A stretch of DNA of 6,254 nucleotides. It comes from Bacteroidales bacterium (GTDB lineage: Bacteria; Bacteroidota; Bacteroidia; Bacteroidales; UBA932). Shown here piece by piece: positions 1 through 6,079 of this stretch. Both the position numbers and the translations under genes were made by a program. Every line of letters starts with the position of its first letter. Within the stretch, counting starts at the first letter, position 1. The notes below the pieces were generated by a model. That model saw only the letters and a list, made by a program, of their open reading frames with translations, was not told the DNA's origin and ran no database searches. The stretch covers positions 1 through 6,254 of the forward strand of contig JAFTYS010000048.1 in assembly GCA_017461285.1 (NCBI GenBank), read 5' to 3'.

Positions 1-723
1 AGGCTTATCGCCGCAGAAGGCATAAAGGACCCAAGCGAAGTAGTGATCAACAAGGCTACCATCATCCTTCCTTACGACGTGAACGGCGACTACGACCTTC
101 TCGAGAAATACCCTGCAGTGCTCAGCCCTACCGTAAGGCTCCGCAGCACAGACGGCAAATACGTGACATATGCCGGTCTCACCGACTCAAGCATAAGCAC
201 CGAGAACCAGGGAGAGCTCAACCGTTCGCTCAGCGTTTATTGTCCTGACATCAGCCACCATGTGCAGGAAATCCTCAAGCTGGACAGAAACGACAAGGAC
301 TACAGCACAAAGATCGAGAACTACGACATCTGGTTCCTCATCATGGCCCAGGAGCTGGTAGAGGACACGACATATCAGGAAAGCTACAGCAACTATCCGT
401 ACAACTACTATTACGGCAGCATGTACGATCCATACGGATACGGTTACGGAGGATACGGCGGGTATGGCTATGGCTACGGCGGATACGGCTACGGAGGCTA
501 TGGCGGATACGGCGGTTATGGTGGCTATGGCTACAACAATTATTACAACTACGCCATGATGGCAATGATGGCCAACATGTACAATAACTCGTCAGACGAC
601 GCCGAGTATACGACCGAACTGGACAAGGACAGATTCTACAGCGCGGCTCTCAACGGACCGCAGTCGTCCGGAGCGAAGCCGCAGTTCAAGGTAACATTCT
701 CAGCGCCTAAATCAGCGGAGTAA
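1..723 (+). CDS. 3' end of probable DUF4270-type envelope protein with Tyr/Gly-rich insert
   Basis: The frame is open from base 1, so this is the last 240 codons of a longer gene; the GTG at 43 is probably an internal valine codon. Role unknown. The visible part looks like a beta-rich domain: strand-like segments (ATIILPYDV, PTVRLRS), then a segment around YCPDISHHVQEIL, then YDIWFLIMAQELV. This pattern recalls the C-terminal half of DUF4270 proteins, a Bacteroidota family of predicted lipoproteins; I judged this by eye and hold it moderately. A Tyr/Gly/Asn low-complexity stretch (about bases 385-552) follows, then a short Met/Ala/Asn part, then a final strand-like segment (PQFKVTFSAPK) before TAA. 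The insert therefore seems to sit in a loop between the last strands of the domain. The N-terminus, where a lipobox would be, lies outside the window. The gene converges on acpP and ends at a strong hairpin terminator. Confidence 0.6.
   Translation, partial: RLIAAEGIKDPSEVVINKATIILPYDVNGDYDLLEKYPAVLSPTVRLRSTDGKYVTYAGLTDSSISTENQGELNRSLSVYCPDISHHVQEILKLDRNDKDYSTKIENYDIWFLIMAQELVEDTTYQESYSNYPYNYYYGSMYDPYGYGYGGYGGYGYGYGGYGYGGYGGYGGYGGYGYNNYYNYAMMAMMANMYNNSSDDAEYTTELDKDRFYSAALNGPQSSGAKPQFKVTFSAPKSAE
433..534 (+). repeat. In-frame Tyr/Gly low-complexity tract
   Basis: Thirty-four consecutive codons encode only tyrosine (14) or glycine (20), mostly as GGY and GY units. The DNA is a degenerate tandem repeat of GGNTAY-type hexamers and GGNGGNTAY-type nonamers. 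Codon choice varies (ggc, gga, ggt; tac, tat), so the protein pattern appears kept despite synonymous change rather than being a fresh slippage expansion. Tyr/Asn-rich residues flank it on both sides. Confidence 0.9.
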
Positions 724-741
724 CCAAAGAAGACATAAATG

Positions 742-780
742 AACAAGGGCAGATCTTTCGATCTGCCCTTGTTTGTTATT
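742..780. terminator. Hairpin terminator shared by convergent genes
   Basis: A perfect 14-bp inverted repeat (AACAAGGGCAGATC, bases 742-755, pairing with 760-773) closes a TTTC loop. On the plus strand the stem runs into TGTTATT, giving a T-rich tail suited to terminating the DUF4270-type gene that stops at 723. On the minus strand acpP stops at 795, 21 bases before the stem, and the downstream side is less T-rich (CATTTATGTCTTCTTT). Termination is therefore strongest for the plus strand and plausible for both. Confidence 0.85.
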
Positions 781-794
781 TCAGACAAAAATGA

Positions 795-1037
795 TTATGC
801 ATTTACCTTGTCTTCAATGTACTTGATAGCGTCACCGACTGTAGAAATCTTGTCACCAGCGTCAACGTCTGGAATTTCGATGTCGAACTTCTTCTCGAAG
901 TCCATGATGAGCTCTACGATGTCAAGTGAATCGGCACCAAGATCATTAGTGAAGCTAGCTGTTTCAGTAACTTCAGACGCATCAACGCCCAATTTCTCGA
1001 CGATGATTGCCTTTACGTCTTCTGCAATATTAGCCAT
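795..1037 (-). CDS. acpP: Acyl carrier protein
   Basis: Cytosolic carrier of growing acyl chains in type II fatty-acid synthesis; the chain is held as a thioester on a 4'-phosphopantetheine arm. The 80-residue length is normal for the family. The hallmark [12 protein letters not shown] is present, with Ser37 of the DSL motif as the attachment serine at the start of helix II. The acidic four-helix composition (for example [11 protein letters not shown]) is also typical. The ATG at 1037 gives the usual N-terminus ([12 protein letters not shown]). No Shine-Dalgarno sequence precedes it; the leader is AT-rich. In many Bacteroidota acpP is followed by fabF and rnc, but here a terminator and a convergent unrelated gene follow, so it appears monocistronic or the end of read-through from pnuC. 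Confidence 0.98.
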   Translation of the reverse strand: MANIAEDVKAIIVEKLGVDASEVTETASFTNDLGADSLDIVELIMDFEKKFDIEIPDVDAGDKISTVGDAIKYIEDKVNA

Positions 1038-1074
1038 AACTTTAAATTTTTAGTTAATAATTTAGTATCTTTAA

Positions 1075-1104
1075 TACACGTATTTGCGCTAAAAACGGTG
1101 CAAA
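1075..1104 (-). promoter_or_regulatory. Candidate acpP promoter (Bacteroidota type)
   Basis: On the minus strand a TTTG (bases 1104-1101) is followed 18 bases later by TACGTGTA (1082-1075), a partial match to the Bacteroidota -33 TTTG / -7 TAnnTTTG pattern. It would start transcription about 30 bases before the acpP ATG. An A8 run on the plus strand (1111-1118) lies just upstream and could act as an AT-rich UP-like element, or serve as a weak U-tract after pnuC; I see no GC-rich stem there. The -7 match is imperfect, so this is tentative. Confidence 0.35.
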
Positions 1105-1133
1105 TTAAATAAAAAAAATTGAAATATGAAAAT

Positions 1134-1847
1134 TTAATCGCCATCAGGACGGCTTAACTTAGCCCAGACCCTGAACCCGTTGATGGAATTCAAAAGGTAG
1201 AAACTCCACATTATCACCATCACAGCCGCATGAGCTTCACCCCTGGCGACGCATATCACCCACATGACCACGCTCACGACATTTGTGATTATCCATAACG
1301 CCCACTGCTCCATGAATGCCAGTGCCATCAAGGCCTGTGCCACAATGCTCAGCACTGTTGTCGTCGAGTCCTTGAAAGGCTGGGGATCACCGAAATGCCT
1401 GAGGATGAATCCTCCAATGACAACACCAGCCGCACACCCAAGAGCAAGAATGGCACGCTGCTTCCAGGTGAAGCGGCGGGCCTTGACCTGGACTCCTTTT
1501 CCTTCCGCCTGGGTCTGCGAGACGGCTGCTCCCCTCTTGCGCCACTGCCACCAGCCGATGAACTGCATCGGCAGATAGTACAGGGCATTCAGGGCTGCAT
1601 CGCCGTACAGAGACGCCTTATAGGAAATATAGGCATACAGGGAGACATTTACCAGACCGAAAAGGTAGTTCCATATGCTTCCCTTTGCCACAAGAACGAC
1701 GCACAGCACACCGGCTATGCCTGCCAGTGACCCTATGACGTCTACATTCCCGCTCAATACGGAATAAATGATGTTGGATGCCACGACTCCCACGATGAGG
1801 AACCAGTCGTAGAAAGATAGGATTCTGTTCTTATTCATAGTTTTCAC
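1134..1847 (-). CDS. pnuC: PnuC-family nicotinamide riboside transporter
   Basis: Inner-membrane transporter that takes up nicotinamide riboside, an NAD precursor; in the cell the substrate is trapped by phosphorylation. The 237-residue protein is highly hydrophobic with about seven membrane segments (roughly residues 12-31, 36-54, 57-75, 84-100, 132-150, 163-180, 183-221). It has the family core SLAGIAGVLCVVLVAKGS, NYLFGLVNVSLYAYISYKA and NALYYLPMQFIGWWQWRKR (about residues 88-105). A basic cytosolic loop follows (about 104-130). The start is uncertain: the GTG at 1847 overlaps the uvrC stop as GTGA, while an ATG three codons later (1838) is equally possible. I prefer GTG because uvrC itself must use a GTGA-coupled start. 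Some Bacteroidota paralogues (PnuT) carry thiamine and sit behind a TPP riboswitch; none is seen here, so nicotinamide riboside is the better guess, though substrate is inferred. Confidence 0.92.
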   Translation of the reverse strand: MKTMNKNRILSFYDWFLIVGVVASNIIYSVLSGNVDVIGSLAGIAGVLCVVLVAKGSIWNYLFGLVNVSLYAYISYKASLYGDAALNALYYLPMQFIGWWQWRKRGAAVSQTQAEGKGVQVKARRFTWKQRAILALGCAAGVVIGGFILRHFGDPQPFKDSTTTVLSIVAQALMALAFMEQWALWIITNVVSVVMWVICVARGEAHAAVMVIMWSFYLLNSINGFRVWAKLSRPDGD

Positions 1848-3646
1848 TCATTTTGCTTTCCGCCAAGACTGGCTTTGATTGTTTCCGCCAAAGGCCTTCC
1901 TACAAGTCCGGCAAGTTCGTCCAGCGGGGCAGCCGCGATGCGCGCAACGCTGCCGAAATGCAGAAGCAGACGCTGCTCCGTCTTCTCTCCGACTCCCTTG
2001 ATGGAGCGCAGAGCTGACTCGATCTGGGACTTGCTCCTGAGCTTGCGGTGGAACGTGATTCCGAAACGGTGGGCCTCGTCACGTATCTGCTGAAGAACCT
2101 TCAGGGCCGGGGAATTCCTGTCGATGAACATCGGATACGGGTCTCCTACACGATATACTTCCTCCATCCTTTCAGCCAGGGCAATAAGGGTCACCTTTTC
2201 CGTCAGTCCCAGCTCGGCCAGAGCCTCATATGCAAATGCAAGCTGGCCCTTACCGCCGTCAATCACTATCAGCTGCGGCATGTCCTCCGGATTCTCCGCC
2301 ATAAGACGGGAATAGCGTCTGTTGACGACCTCCTTCATGGTCGCATAATCATTCGCTCCTACGACAGTCTTGACCTTGAAATGGCGATAGTCCTTCTTTG
2401 AAGGGACGGCATTTCTGAAGACAACGCATGCAGAGACAGGATTCGTTCCCTGTATGTTCGAGTTATCGAAACATTCTATATGGACCGGCAGTTCCTTCAT
2501 ACCGATCTGCTTCTGAAGCGACTCCATGACCATATTCTTATATGCGTCCGGATCTGTATGTTCCTGCTGCTTGAGAGCGTTCAGGCGCATTTCCTTGGCA
2601 TTTCTGGCGCTGAGCTCAAGCAGCGCCAGCTTGTCGCCGCGGACAGGGACCTTGAATTCCACATTCTCCAGTTCCAAGTCCGGCTTGAACGGAACGACTA
2701 TCTCGCGTGAGAGCGTCCCGAACTTCGACCGTATCTCTCCTATGAACATGGCAAGGACCGCTTCCCTTTCCTCCTCTATCATCAGCTTGAATCCCAGATT
2801 CAGGGACTGGACGACAGCTCCGCCTCTTATTCGCATGAAGTTTCCAAAGGCTTCCGGACCGTCTATGACAAGCGAGAAGACGTCCACATCCCCGACGACG
2901 GAATTCATTATAACAGACTTGCTGTAATGCTGCTCCAGAGACTGCATCTTCTCCTTGAAGACCTGCGCCTGCTCGAAATCCATCTTCGCAGCCGCCTCTG
3001 CCATCCGGGTACGGTAATGCTGGATAATCTCGCGTCCGCCTCCTTTCAGAAGCCTGACGATCTCATCGATGTTCGCATCATACTCCTTCTGTGAAATGCC
3101 GCCGATGCAGCATCCGAGGCATTTCTTTATATGATAATCCAGACAAGGACGTATCTTCCTGCGAAGAATGACATCGGAAGTTATCTTATGCCTGCAGGTG
3201 CGCAGCGGGTACATGTTATGGAAGAACTCCACAAGATTACGGGCATGGACGACGCTGCTGTACGGACCGAAATACCGCGATCCGTCACGCACCATCCTGC
3301 GGGTGAGGAAAACCCTCGGGAATTCCTCGGCGCTGACACATATCCACGGATAGGTCTTCGAGTCTTTCAGAAGAATGTTGTACCGTGGCTTGAACTGCTT
3401 GATCAGATTGTTTTCCAGAAGAAGGGCGTCCGCCTCGGACTCCACCACCGTATACTCGGCATCCGCAATCTTCGAGACCATCACGGCAGTCTTGCGTGTA
3501 AGCCTCTCTGGCGGCACGAAATACTGTGCCACCCTCTTGTGAAGGTCCTTCGCCTTACCCACATAAATCACATTCCCCTCAGCATCATAATACCTGTAGA
3601 CGCCGGGGGAATGTGGAAATAATGCTATCTTCTCCTTGATGGTCAC
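1844..3646 (-). CDS. uvrC: UvrABC excinuclease subunit C
   Basis: Dual-incision nuclease of nucleotide excision repair: recruited by UvrB to damaged DNA, it cuts 3' then 5' of the lesion. At 600 residues it is full length. Domains in order: GIY-YIG nuclease (about 14-92; GVY at 15-17, YVG at 28-30, metal-ligand Glu78); a cysteine cluster (Cys151, 168, 176, 179, 180) matching the region reported to bind an Fe-S cluster in UvrC; UVR UvrB-binding motif (about 212-240, MDFEQAQVFKEKM); RNase H-like nuclease (about 385-535, with probable catalytic Asp394 in CFDNSN, Asp433, Asp463 in VIDGGKGQL, and His526 in RDEAHRF); and a C-terminal helix-hairpin-helix pair (about 545-595, IKGVGEKT). The start is forced: an in-frame TGA lies four codons before the GTG at 3646, and the next Met is far inside the nuclease domain. 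It overlaps the upstream stop as GTGA, suggesting translational coupling. uvrC is often found apart from uvrA and uvrB. Confidence 0.98.
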   Translation of the reverse strand: MTIKEKIALFPHSPGVYRYYDAEGNVIYVGKAKDLHKRVAQYFVPPERLTRKTAVMVSKIADAEYTVVESEADALLLENNLIKQFKPRYNILLKDSKTYPWICVSAEEFPRVFLTRRMVRDGSRYFGPYSSVVHARNLVEFFHNMYPLRTCRHKITSDVILRRKIRPCLDYHIKKCLGCCIGGISQKEYDANIDEIVRLLKGGGREIIQHYRTRMAEAAAKMDFEQAQVFKEKMQSLEQHYSKSVIMNSVVGDVDVFSLVIDGPEAFGNFMRIRGGAVVQSLNLGFKLMIEEEREAVLAMFIGEIRSKFGTLSREIVVPFKPDLELENVEFKVPVRGDKLALLELSARNAKEMRLNALKQQEHTDPDAYKNMVMESLQKQIGMKELPVHIECFDNSNIQGTNPVSACVVFRNAVPSKKDYRHFKVKTVVGANDYATMKEVVNRRYSRLMAENPEDMPQLIVIDGGKGQLAFAYEALAELGLTEKVTLIALAERMEEVYRVGDPYPMFIDRNSPALKVLQQIRDEAHRFGITFHRKLRSKSQIESALRSIKGVGEKTEQRLLLHFGSVARIAAAPLDELAGLVGRPLAETIKASLGGKQNE

Positions 3647-4488
3647 TTTATATATTCAGCAACAGCGGCCTGAATACCTTCGAGGCCATGGAAACCTCTC
3701 TTGAGGATGGTTCCGTCAGGACCGATGAGCATGAGGTGAGGAATGCCCTCGACACCGTAGATGTCGGTAGGGACGTTGCCGCAGTTGTTGATATGGAGCC
3801 AGTCCATTCCAAGCTCGCCTGCAACCTCCATGGTGTGTGACTGAGGCTTTCTCTCCCATACGGCAAGGCTCAGAACCTCGAGTCCCTTGTCCTTATACTG
3901 CTCGTAAACAGCCTTGATGTTCGGAATCTCCCTCTTGCAAGGTCCGCACCATGGCGACCAGAAGTCAACAAGCACATATGTACCCTTTCCTACATAGTCA
4001 GAGAACTTGACTTCCTTCTTAAGCGGCTGAGGATCCACGCTCCTGTCATAGCCGTATACATGCTCTACTGTGAAATCCTGGAACATCGCTCCCTCTGCAG
4101 TGGCCTTTCTTGCATCAAGGCCGTTCTTCAGGTAAACCACCTTCTCGTTCTGCTTAAGTTCGTCTGACATATTTGAAATGATTTCATCAACCTGCTCATC
4201 CTCGATCATGCCGCGAAGGTTCATGAGAACCTGAACGGCAACATCATTGTCGGAATTCTTCTTTGCCGCCTCAAGATTGAACTCGATGTACCTTTCAACG
4301 AAATCATCATAGAATTCCTGTGCCTTTGCCTGATCTGTCGAAAGAGAATCCATCATGGTCTTATACTCTTCCATCATGGCATCATGAGCCTCCTCATATG
4401 CCTTTACCTTCTCCTCAGCAGTCTGTCCGCTTCCGCAAGAGGCAAGCACAAACGCCGCTGCTGCAAATAAAAATGTTCTGATCTTCAT
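3643..4488 (-). CDS. TlpA-like thioredoxin-fold lipoprotein
   Basis: Probable periplasmic, membrane-anchored thiol-disulfide oxidoreductase; partner proteins unknown. The 281-residue product has a lipoprotein signal (MKIRTFLFAAAAF, lipobox LASC, Cys18). Residues 22-130 are a charged, mostly helical region (EEKVKAYEEAHDAMMEEYKTMM and onward) unlike the beta-rich DUF4369 domain often found at the N-terminus of Bacteroidota TlpA-like proteins. Residues about 135-281 form a thioredoxin fold: VLVDFWSPWCGPCKREIPN with redox Cys181 and Cys184, and the cis-proline segment GIPHLMLI (Pro250) before the PDG turn. An extra cysteine, Cys236 (NNCGN), is present. The WCGPC pair and cis-Pro are intact, so it should be redox active; reducing or cytochrome-maturation roles are family possibilities, not shown here. 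It lies 17 bases after the small lipoprotein gene and overlaps uvrC by 4 bases. Confidence 0.93.
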   Translation of the reverse strand: MKIRTFLFAAAAFVLASCGSGQTAEEKVKAYEEAHDAMMEEYKTMMDSLSTDQAKAQEFYDDFVERYIEFNLEAAKKNSDNDVAVQVLMNLRGMIEDEQVDEIISNMSDELKQNEKVVYLKNGLDARKATAEGAMFQDFTVEHVYGYDRSVDPQPLKKEVKFSDYVGKGTYVLVDFWSPWCGPCKREIPNIKAVYEQYKDKGLEVLSLAVWERKPQSHTMEVAGELGMDWLHINNCGNVPTDIYGVEGIPHLMLIGPDGTILKRGFHGLEGIQAAVAEYIK

Positions 4489-4505
4489 ATCCTGTCCGTT
4501 TTAAT

Positions 4506-4793
4506 TTATTTTGTCAAATCTTCGAATGCCTTCTCCATCTCCTTACCCGCCTTCTTCATCTCACGCTTTGCATCCTTCATCTCACGTTCAGCTTCCTTGC
4601 CGATCTTCTCGTTAAGCTTCTCCATCTTCTTCTTTATGGCTTCGACCTTCTTCTCGTCACCATCCATCTTAGCCTTTGCAAGCTCTACTGTAAGCTCCTT
4701 GTAATCCTGAGCCATCTTCTCGGCAGATGGGGAACATGATGCCATCAGCATCATGGCAGCGAACACTGTCGCAATCATTCTAACTGTCTTCAT
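4506..4793 (-). CDS. Small charged coiled-coil lipoprotein
   Basis: No function is recognised. The 95-residue product begins with a clear lipoprotein signal (MKTVRMIATVFAAMMLMASC, Cys20 as the lipid-modified residue). The 75 residues after it are almost entirely Lys, Glu, Asp, Ala and Met, with no cysteine besides Cys20, predicted as long alpha helix or coiled coil. Residues 69-89 contain three consecutive heptads of pattern xxEMxxA. The protein is probably anchored in the inner or outer membrane facing the periplasm. The ATG at 4793 is set by the signal peptide; no Shine-Dalgarno sequence precedes it. It is the first gene after a terminator and candidate promoter and is followed 17 bases later by the TlpA-like gene, so the two are probably co-expressed. 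Both mature proteins begin with a short polar linker then a similar AE(E)K...Y helix, which may hint at related N-terminal regions, but this is weak. Confidence 0.85.
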   Translation of the reverse strand: MKTVRMIATVFAAMMLMASCSPSAEKMAQDYKELTVELAKAKMDGDEKKVEAIKKKMEKLNEKIGKEAEREMKDAKREMKKAGKEMEKAFEDLTK

Positions 4794-4823
4794 TGTCTTA
4801 TTGTTTTATTGTCATATTTCATC

Positions 4824-4858
4824 CAAAGGTAGTAAAAAAAATAAAGGGATGGTACAAA
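4824..4858 (-). promoter_or_regulatory. Candidate promoter of lipoprotein-tlpA-uvrC-pnuC operon
   Basis: TACCTTTG on the minus strand (bases 4831-4824) matches the Bacteroidota -7 consensus TAnnTTTG exactly. A TTTG (4858-4855) lies 23 bases upstream, a little farther than the usual spacing of about 19-21. Transcription would begin near 4817, leaving a leader of about 25 bases before the ATG at 4793. The -33 element falls in the loop of the preceding terminator and the -7 starts just after its T-run. Confidence 0.55.
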
Positions 4859-4873
4859 TGTCCATCCCTTTAT
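4834..4873 (-). terminator. Intrinsic terminator after rpsC
   Basis: Plus-strand bases 4841-4852 (ATAAAGGGATGG) pair perfectly with 4862-4873, a 12-bp stem, with two further pairs possible inside past a bulged base and a short AAAT loop. Read on the minus strand the stem is followed directly by seven T residues (4840-4834). It begins 16 bases after the rpsC stop, so it should end the ribosomal-protein transcript there. Confidence 0.92.
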
Positions 4874-4889
4874 ATCATATGAGTGACAA

Positions 4890-5636
4890 TTACTTGTTGT
4901 CTCTGCGTCCGCCACGTCCGCCACGACGACGATCGCCGCCACGTCCGCCACGGTTGTTGTTGCCGCTTGCCTGCTGCTGTGCAGCGATGCCAGCGTTAGG
5001 AGAGAGGTCCTTCTTACCGTAAACCTCACCGTTGCAGATCCATACCTTGATTCCGAGTACGCCTACCTTGGTGTGTGCCTCAGCAAGTGCGTAGTCGATG
5101 TCAGCGCGGAATGTGTGGAGAGGTGTACGACCTTCCTTGAACATCTCGCTTCTTGCCATCTCGGCTCCACCGAGACGACCGCTGATCTGAACCTTGATAC
5201 CCTCAGCACCTACACGCATTGTAGTAGCTACGGCCATCTTGATTGCACGACGGTATGAAACACGACCCTCGATCTGACGAGCGATAGAGTCTGCTACGAT
5301 ATGAGCATCAACCTCAGGCTTCTTAACCTCGTAGATGTTGATCTGAACATCCTTCTTGGTTACCTTCTTGAGCTCCTCCTTGAGGAGGTCAACTGCCTGG
5401 CCACCCTTACCGATGATCACACCTGGTCTTGCGGCGTGGATAGTCACAGTGATGAGCTTGAGAGTTCTCTCGATAACAATCTTAGAGAGAGAAGCCTTTG
5501 CGAGACGGCTTGAGAGATACTTGCGGATCTCGAAGTCCTCTGCGATCTTCTCTGCATAGTTACCACCGACCCAGTTAGAGTCCCAACCACGGGTGATACC
5601 GATTCTGTTGCTGATAGGATTAGTTTTCTGTCCCAT
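4890..5636 (-). CDS. rpsC: 30S ribosomal protein uS3
   Basis: Component of the small-subunit head at the mRNA entry channel, with mRNA unwinding activity known for the family. The 248-residue protein has the standard N-terminus ([22 protein letters not shown]), a type II KH domain with the GxxG loop G76-K-G-G79 in [12 protein letters not shown], and the C-terminal S3 domain with [14 protein letters not shown] (about 151-164) and GVLGIKVWI (about 192-200). After about residue 220 it ends in a Gln/Asn then Arg/Gly-rich tail (229-248). The ATG at 5636 lies only 2 bases after the rplV stop and is preceded by AAGGAGG at ideal spacing. Canonically rplP, rpmC and rpsQ follow; here a terminator and unrelated genes follow instead. 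Confidence 0.98.
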   Translation of the reverse strand: MGQKTNPISNRIGITRGWDSNWVGGNYAEKIAEDFEIRKYLSSRLAKASLSKIVIERTLKLITVTIHAARPGVIIGKGGQAVDLLKEELKKVTKKDVQINIYEVKKPEVDAHIVADSIARQIEGRVSYRRAIKMAVATTMRVGAEGIKVQISGRLGGAEMARSEMFKEGRTPLHTFRADIDYALAEAHTKVGVLGIKVWICNGEVYGKKDLSPNAGIAAQQQASGNNNRGGRGGDRRRGGRGGRRDNK

Positions 5637-5638
5637 GA

Positions 5639-6058
5639 TTATGCCTCCTTAACTGCTGATGGTTTAACATCGAGGATAACAGTAATGTGGTTAGAACGCT
5701 TGCGGATACGTCCGGCGCGGCCCTGTGGGCATGGGCGGATTCTCTTGAGTGTGCGTCCCTCGTCAACCATTACGGTCTTGACGTAAACGTTACCGTTGTC
5801 CAGTTCCTTTACATTATCCTGATTCTTCGCCTCCCAGTTTGCAACTGCGCTGCGGAGAACCTTCTCCATATCGATAGAAGCATGCTTCTTCGAGAATTTC
5901 AGAATATCAAGTGCACGGTTCACCTCAACGCCACGGATGATGTCTGCGATCAGACGCATCTTGCGTGGAGATGTAGGTACATCATTCAGCTTTGCGATAG
6001 CTGTCTGCTGTTTAGCTGCCTTAAGCTTCTCAGCCATTAATCTTTTACGAGCTCCCAT
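5639..6058 (-). CDS. rplV: 50S ribosomal protein uL22
   Basis: Large-subunit protein that binds early to 23S rRNA and whose extended beta-hairpin lines the peptide exit tunnel near the macrolide site. The 139-residue protein has the Bacteroidota-style N-terminus MGARKR, a helical start, then the conserved [17 protein letters not shown] (about 27-43) and [11 protein letters not shown] (about 69-79). The tunnel hairpin spans about 101-121 ([21 protein letters not shown] in part), followed by SNHITVIL. Residues at the tunnel tip show no deletion or duplication that I can see. The ATG at 6058 is chosen because MGARKR is conserved; Met8 is less likely. It lies 21 bases after rpsS and 2 bases before rpsC, in the conserved S10-operon order. 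Confidence 0.98.
   Translation of the reverse strand: MGARKRLMAEKLKAAKQQTAIAKLNDVPTSPRKMRLIADIIRGVEVNRALDILKFSKKHASIDMEKVLRSAVANWEAKNQDNVKELDNGNVYVKTVMVDEGRTLKRIRPCPQGRAGRIRKRSNHITVILDVKPSAVKEA
5644..5650 (-). promoter_or_regulatory. Full Shine-Dalgarno sequence of rpsC
   Basis: AAGGAGG on the minus strand, 7 bases before the rpsC ATG, lies within the last codons of rplV (Lys-Glu-Ala-stop). The other starts visible here (rplV, small lipoprotein, acpP) show no such motif, as expected for Bacteroidota, whose ribosomes generally hide the anti-Shine-Dalgarno. It may be functional or may only reflect the AAG GAG GCA codons. Confidence 0.6.
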
Positions 6059-6079
6059 AATTACTTTTTCATTTTAAAA

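Noticed and set aside
433..534. Possible CRISPR or non-coding tandem repeat
   Set aside because: The short repeat units stay in frame with the open gene, have no spacers and encode a Tyr/Gly tract.
341..565. Arg/Ser-rich minus-strand open frame
   Set aside because: Produced by reading the Tyr/Gly repeat on the opposite strand; low-complexity shadow.
43..723. Gene starting at the GTG at base 43
   Set aside because: The frame continues open to base 1 with sensible codons and no signal peptide at 43, so this is the tail of a longer gene.
739..1053. 104-codon open frame on the plus strand covering acpP
   Set aside because: It begins inside the terminator hairpin and is the mirror of acpP, whose DSL-motif protein is certain.
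1264..1730. Overlapping plus-strand open frames across pnuC
   Set aside because: Antisense to a well-supported membrane transporter; no signal, domain or start context.
1838..1900. TPP riboswitch or separate regulatory leader before pnuC
   Set aside because: pnuC overlaps the uvrC stop codon, leaving no leader, and no THI-element-like sequence was recognised.
2526..2927. 133-codon open frame on the plus strand
   Set aside because: Antisense to the middle of uvrC; Ser-rich shadow composition and no family resemblance.
3131..3622. 163-codon open frame on the plus strand
   Set aside because: It lies wholly antisense to the conserved N-terminal half of uvrC, has no recognisable domain or promoter, and is explained by codon bias of uvrC.
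6059..6079. AT-rich palindrome ATTTTAAAAT between rpsS and rplV
   Set aside because: Too short and AT-only to support a terminator or operator; ordinary spacer within a co-transcribed operon.
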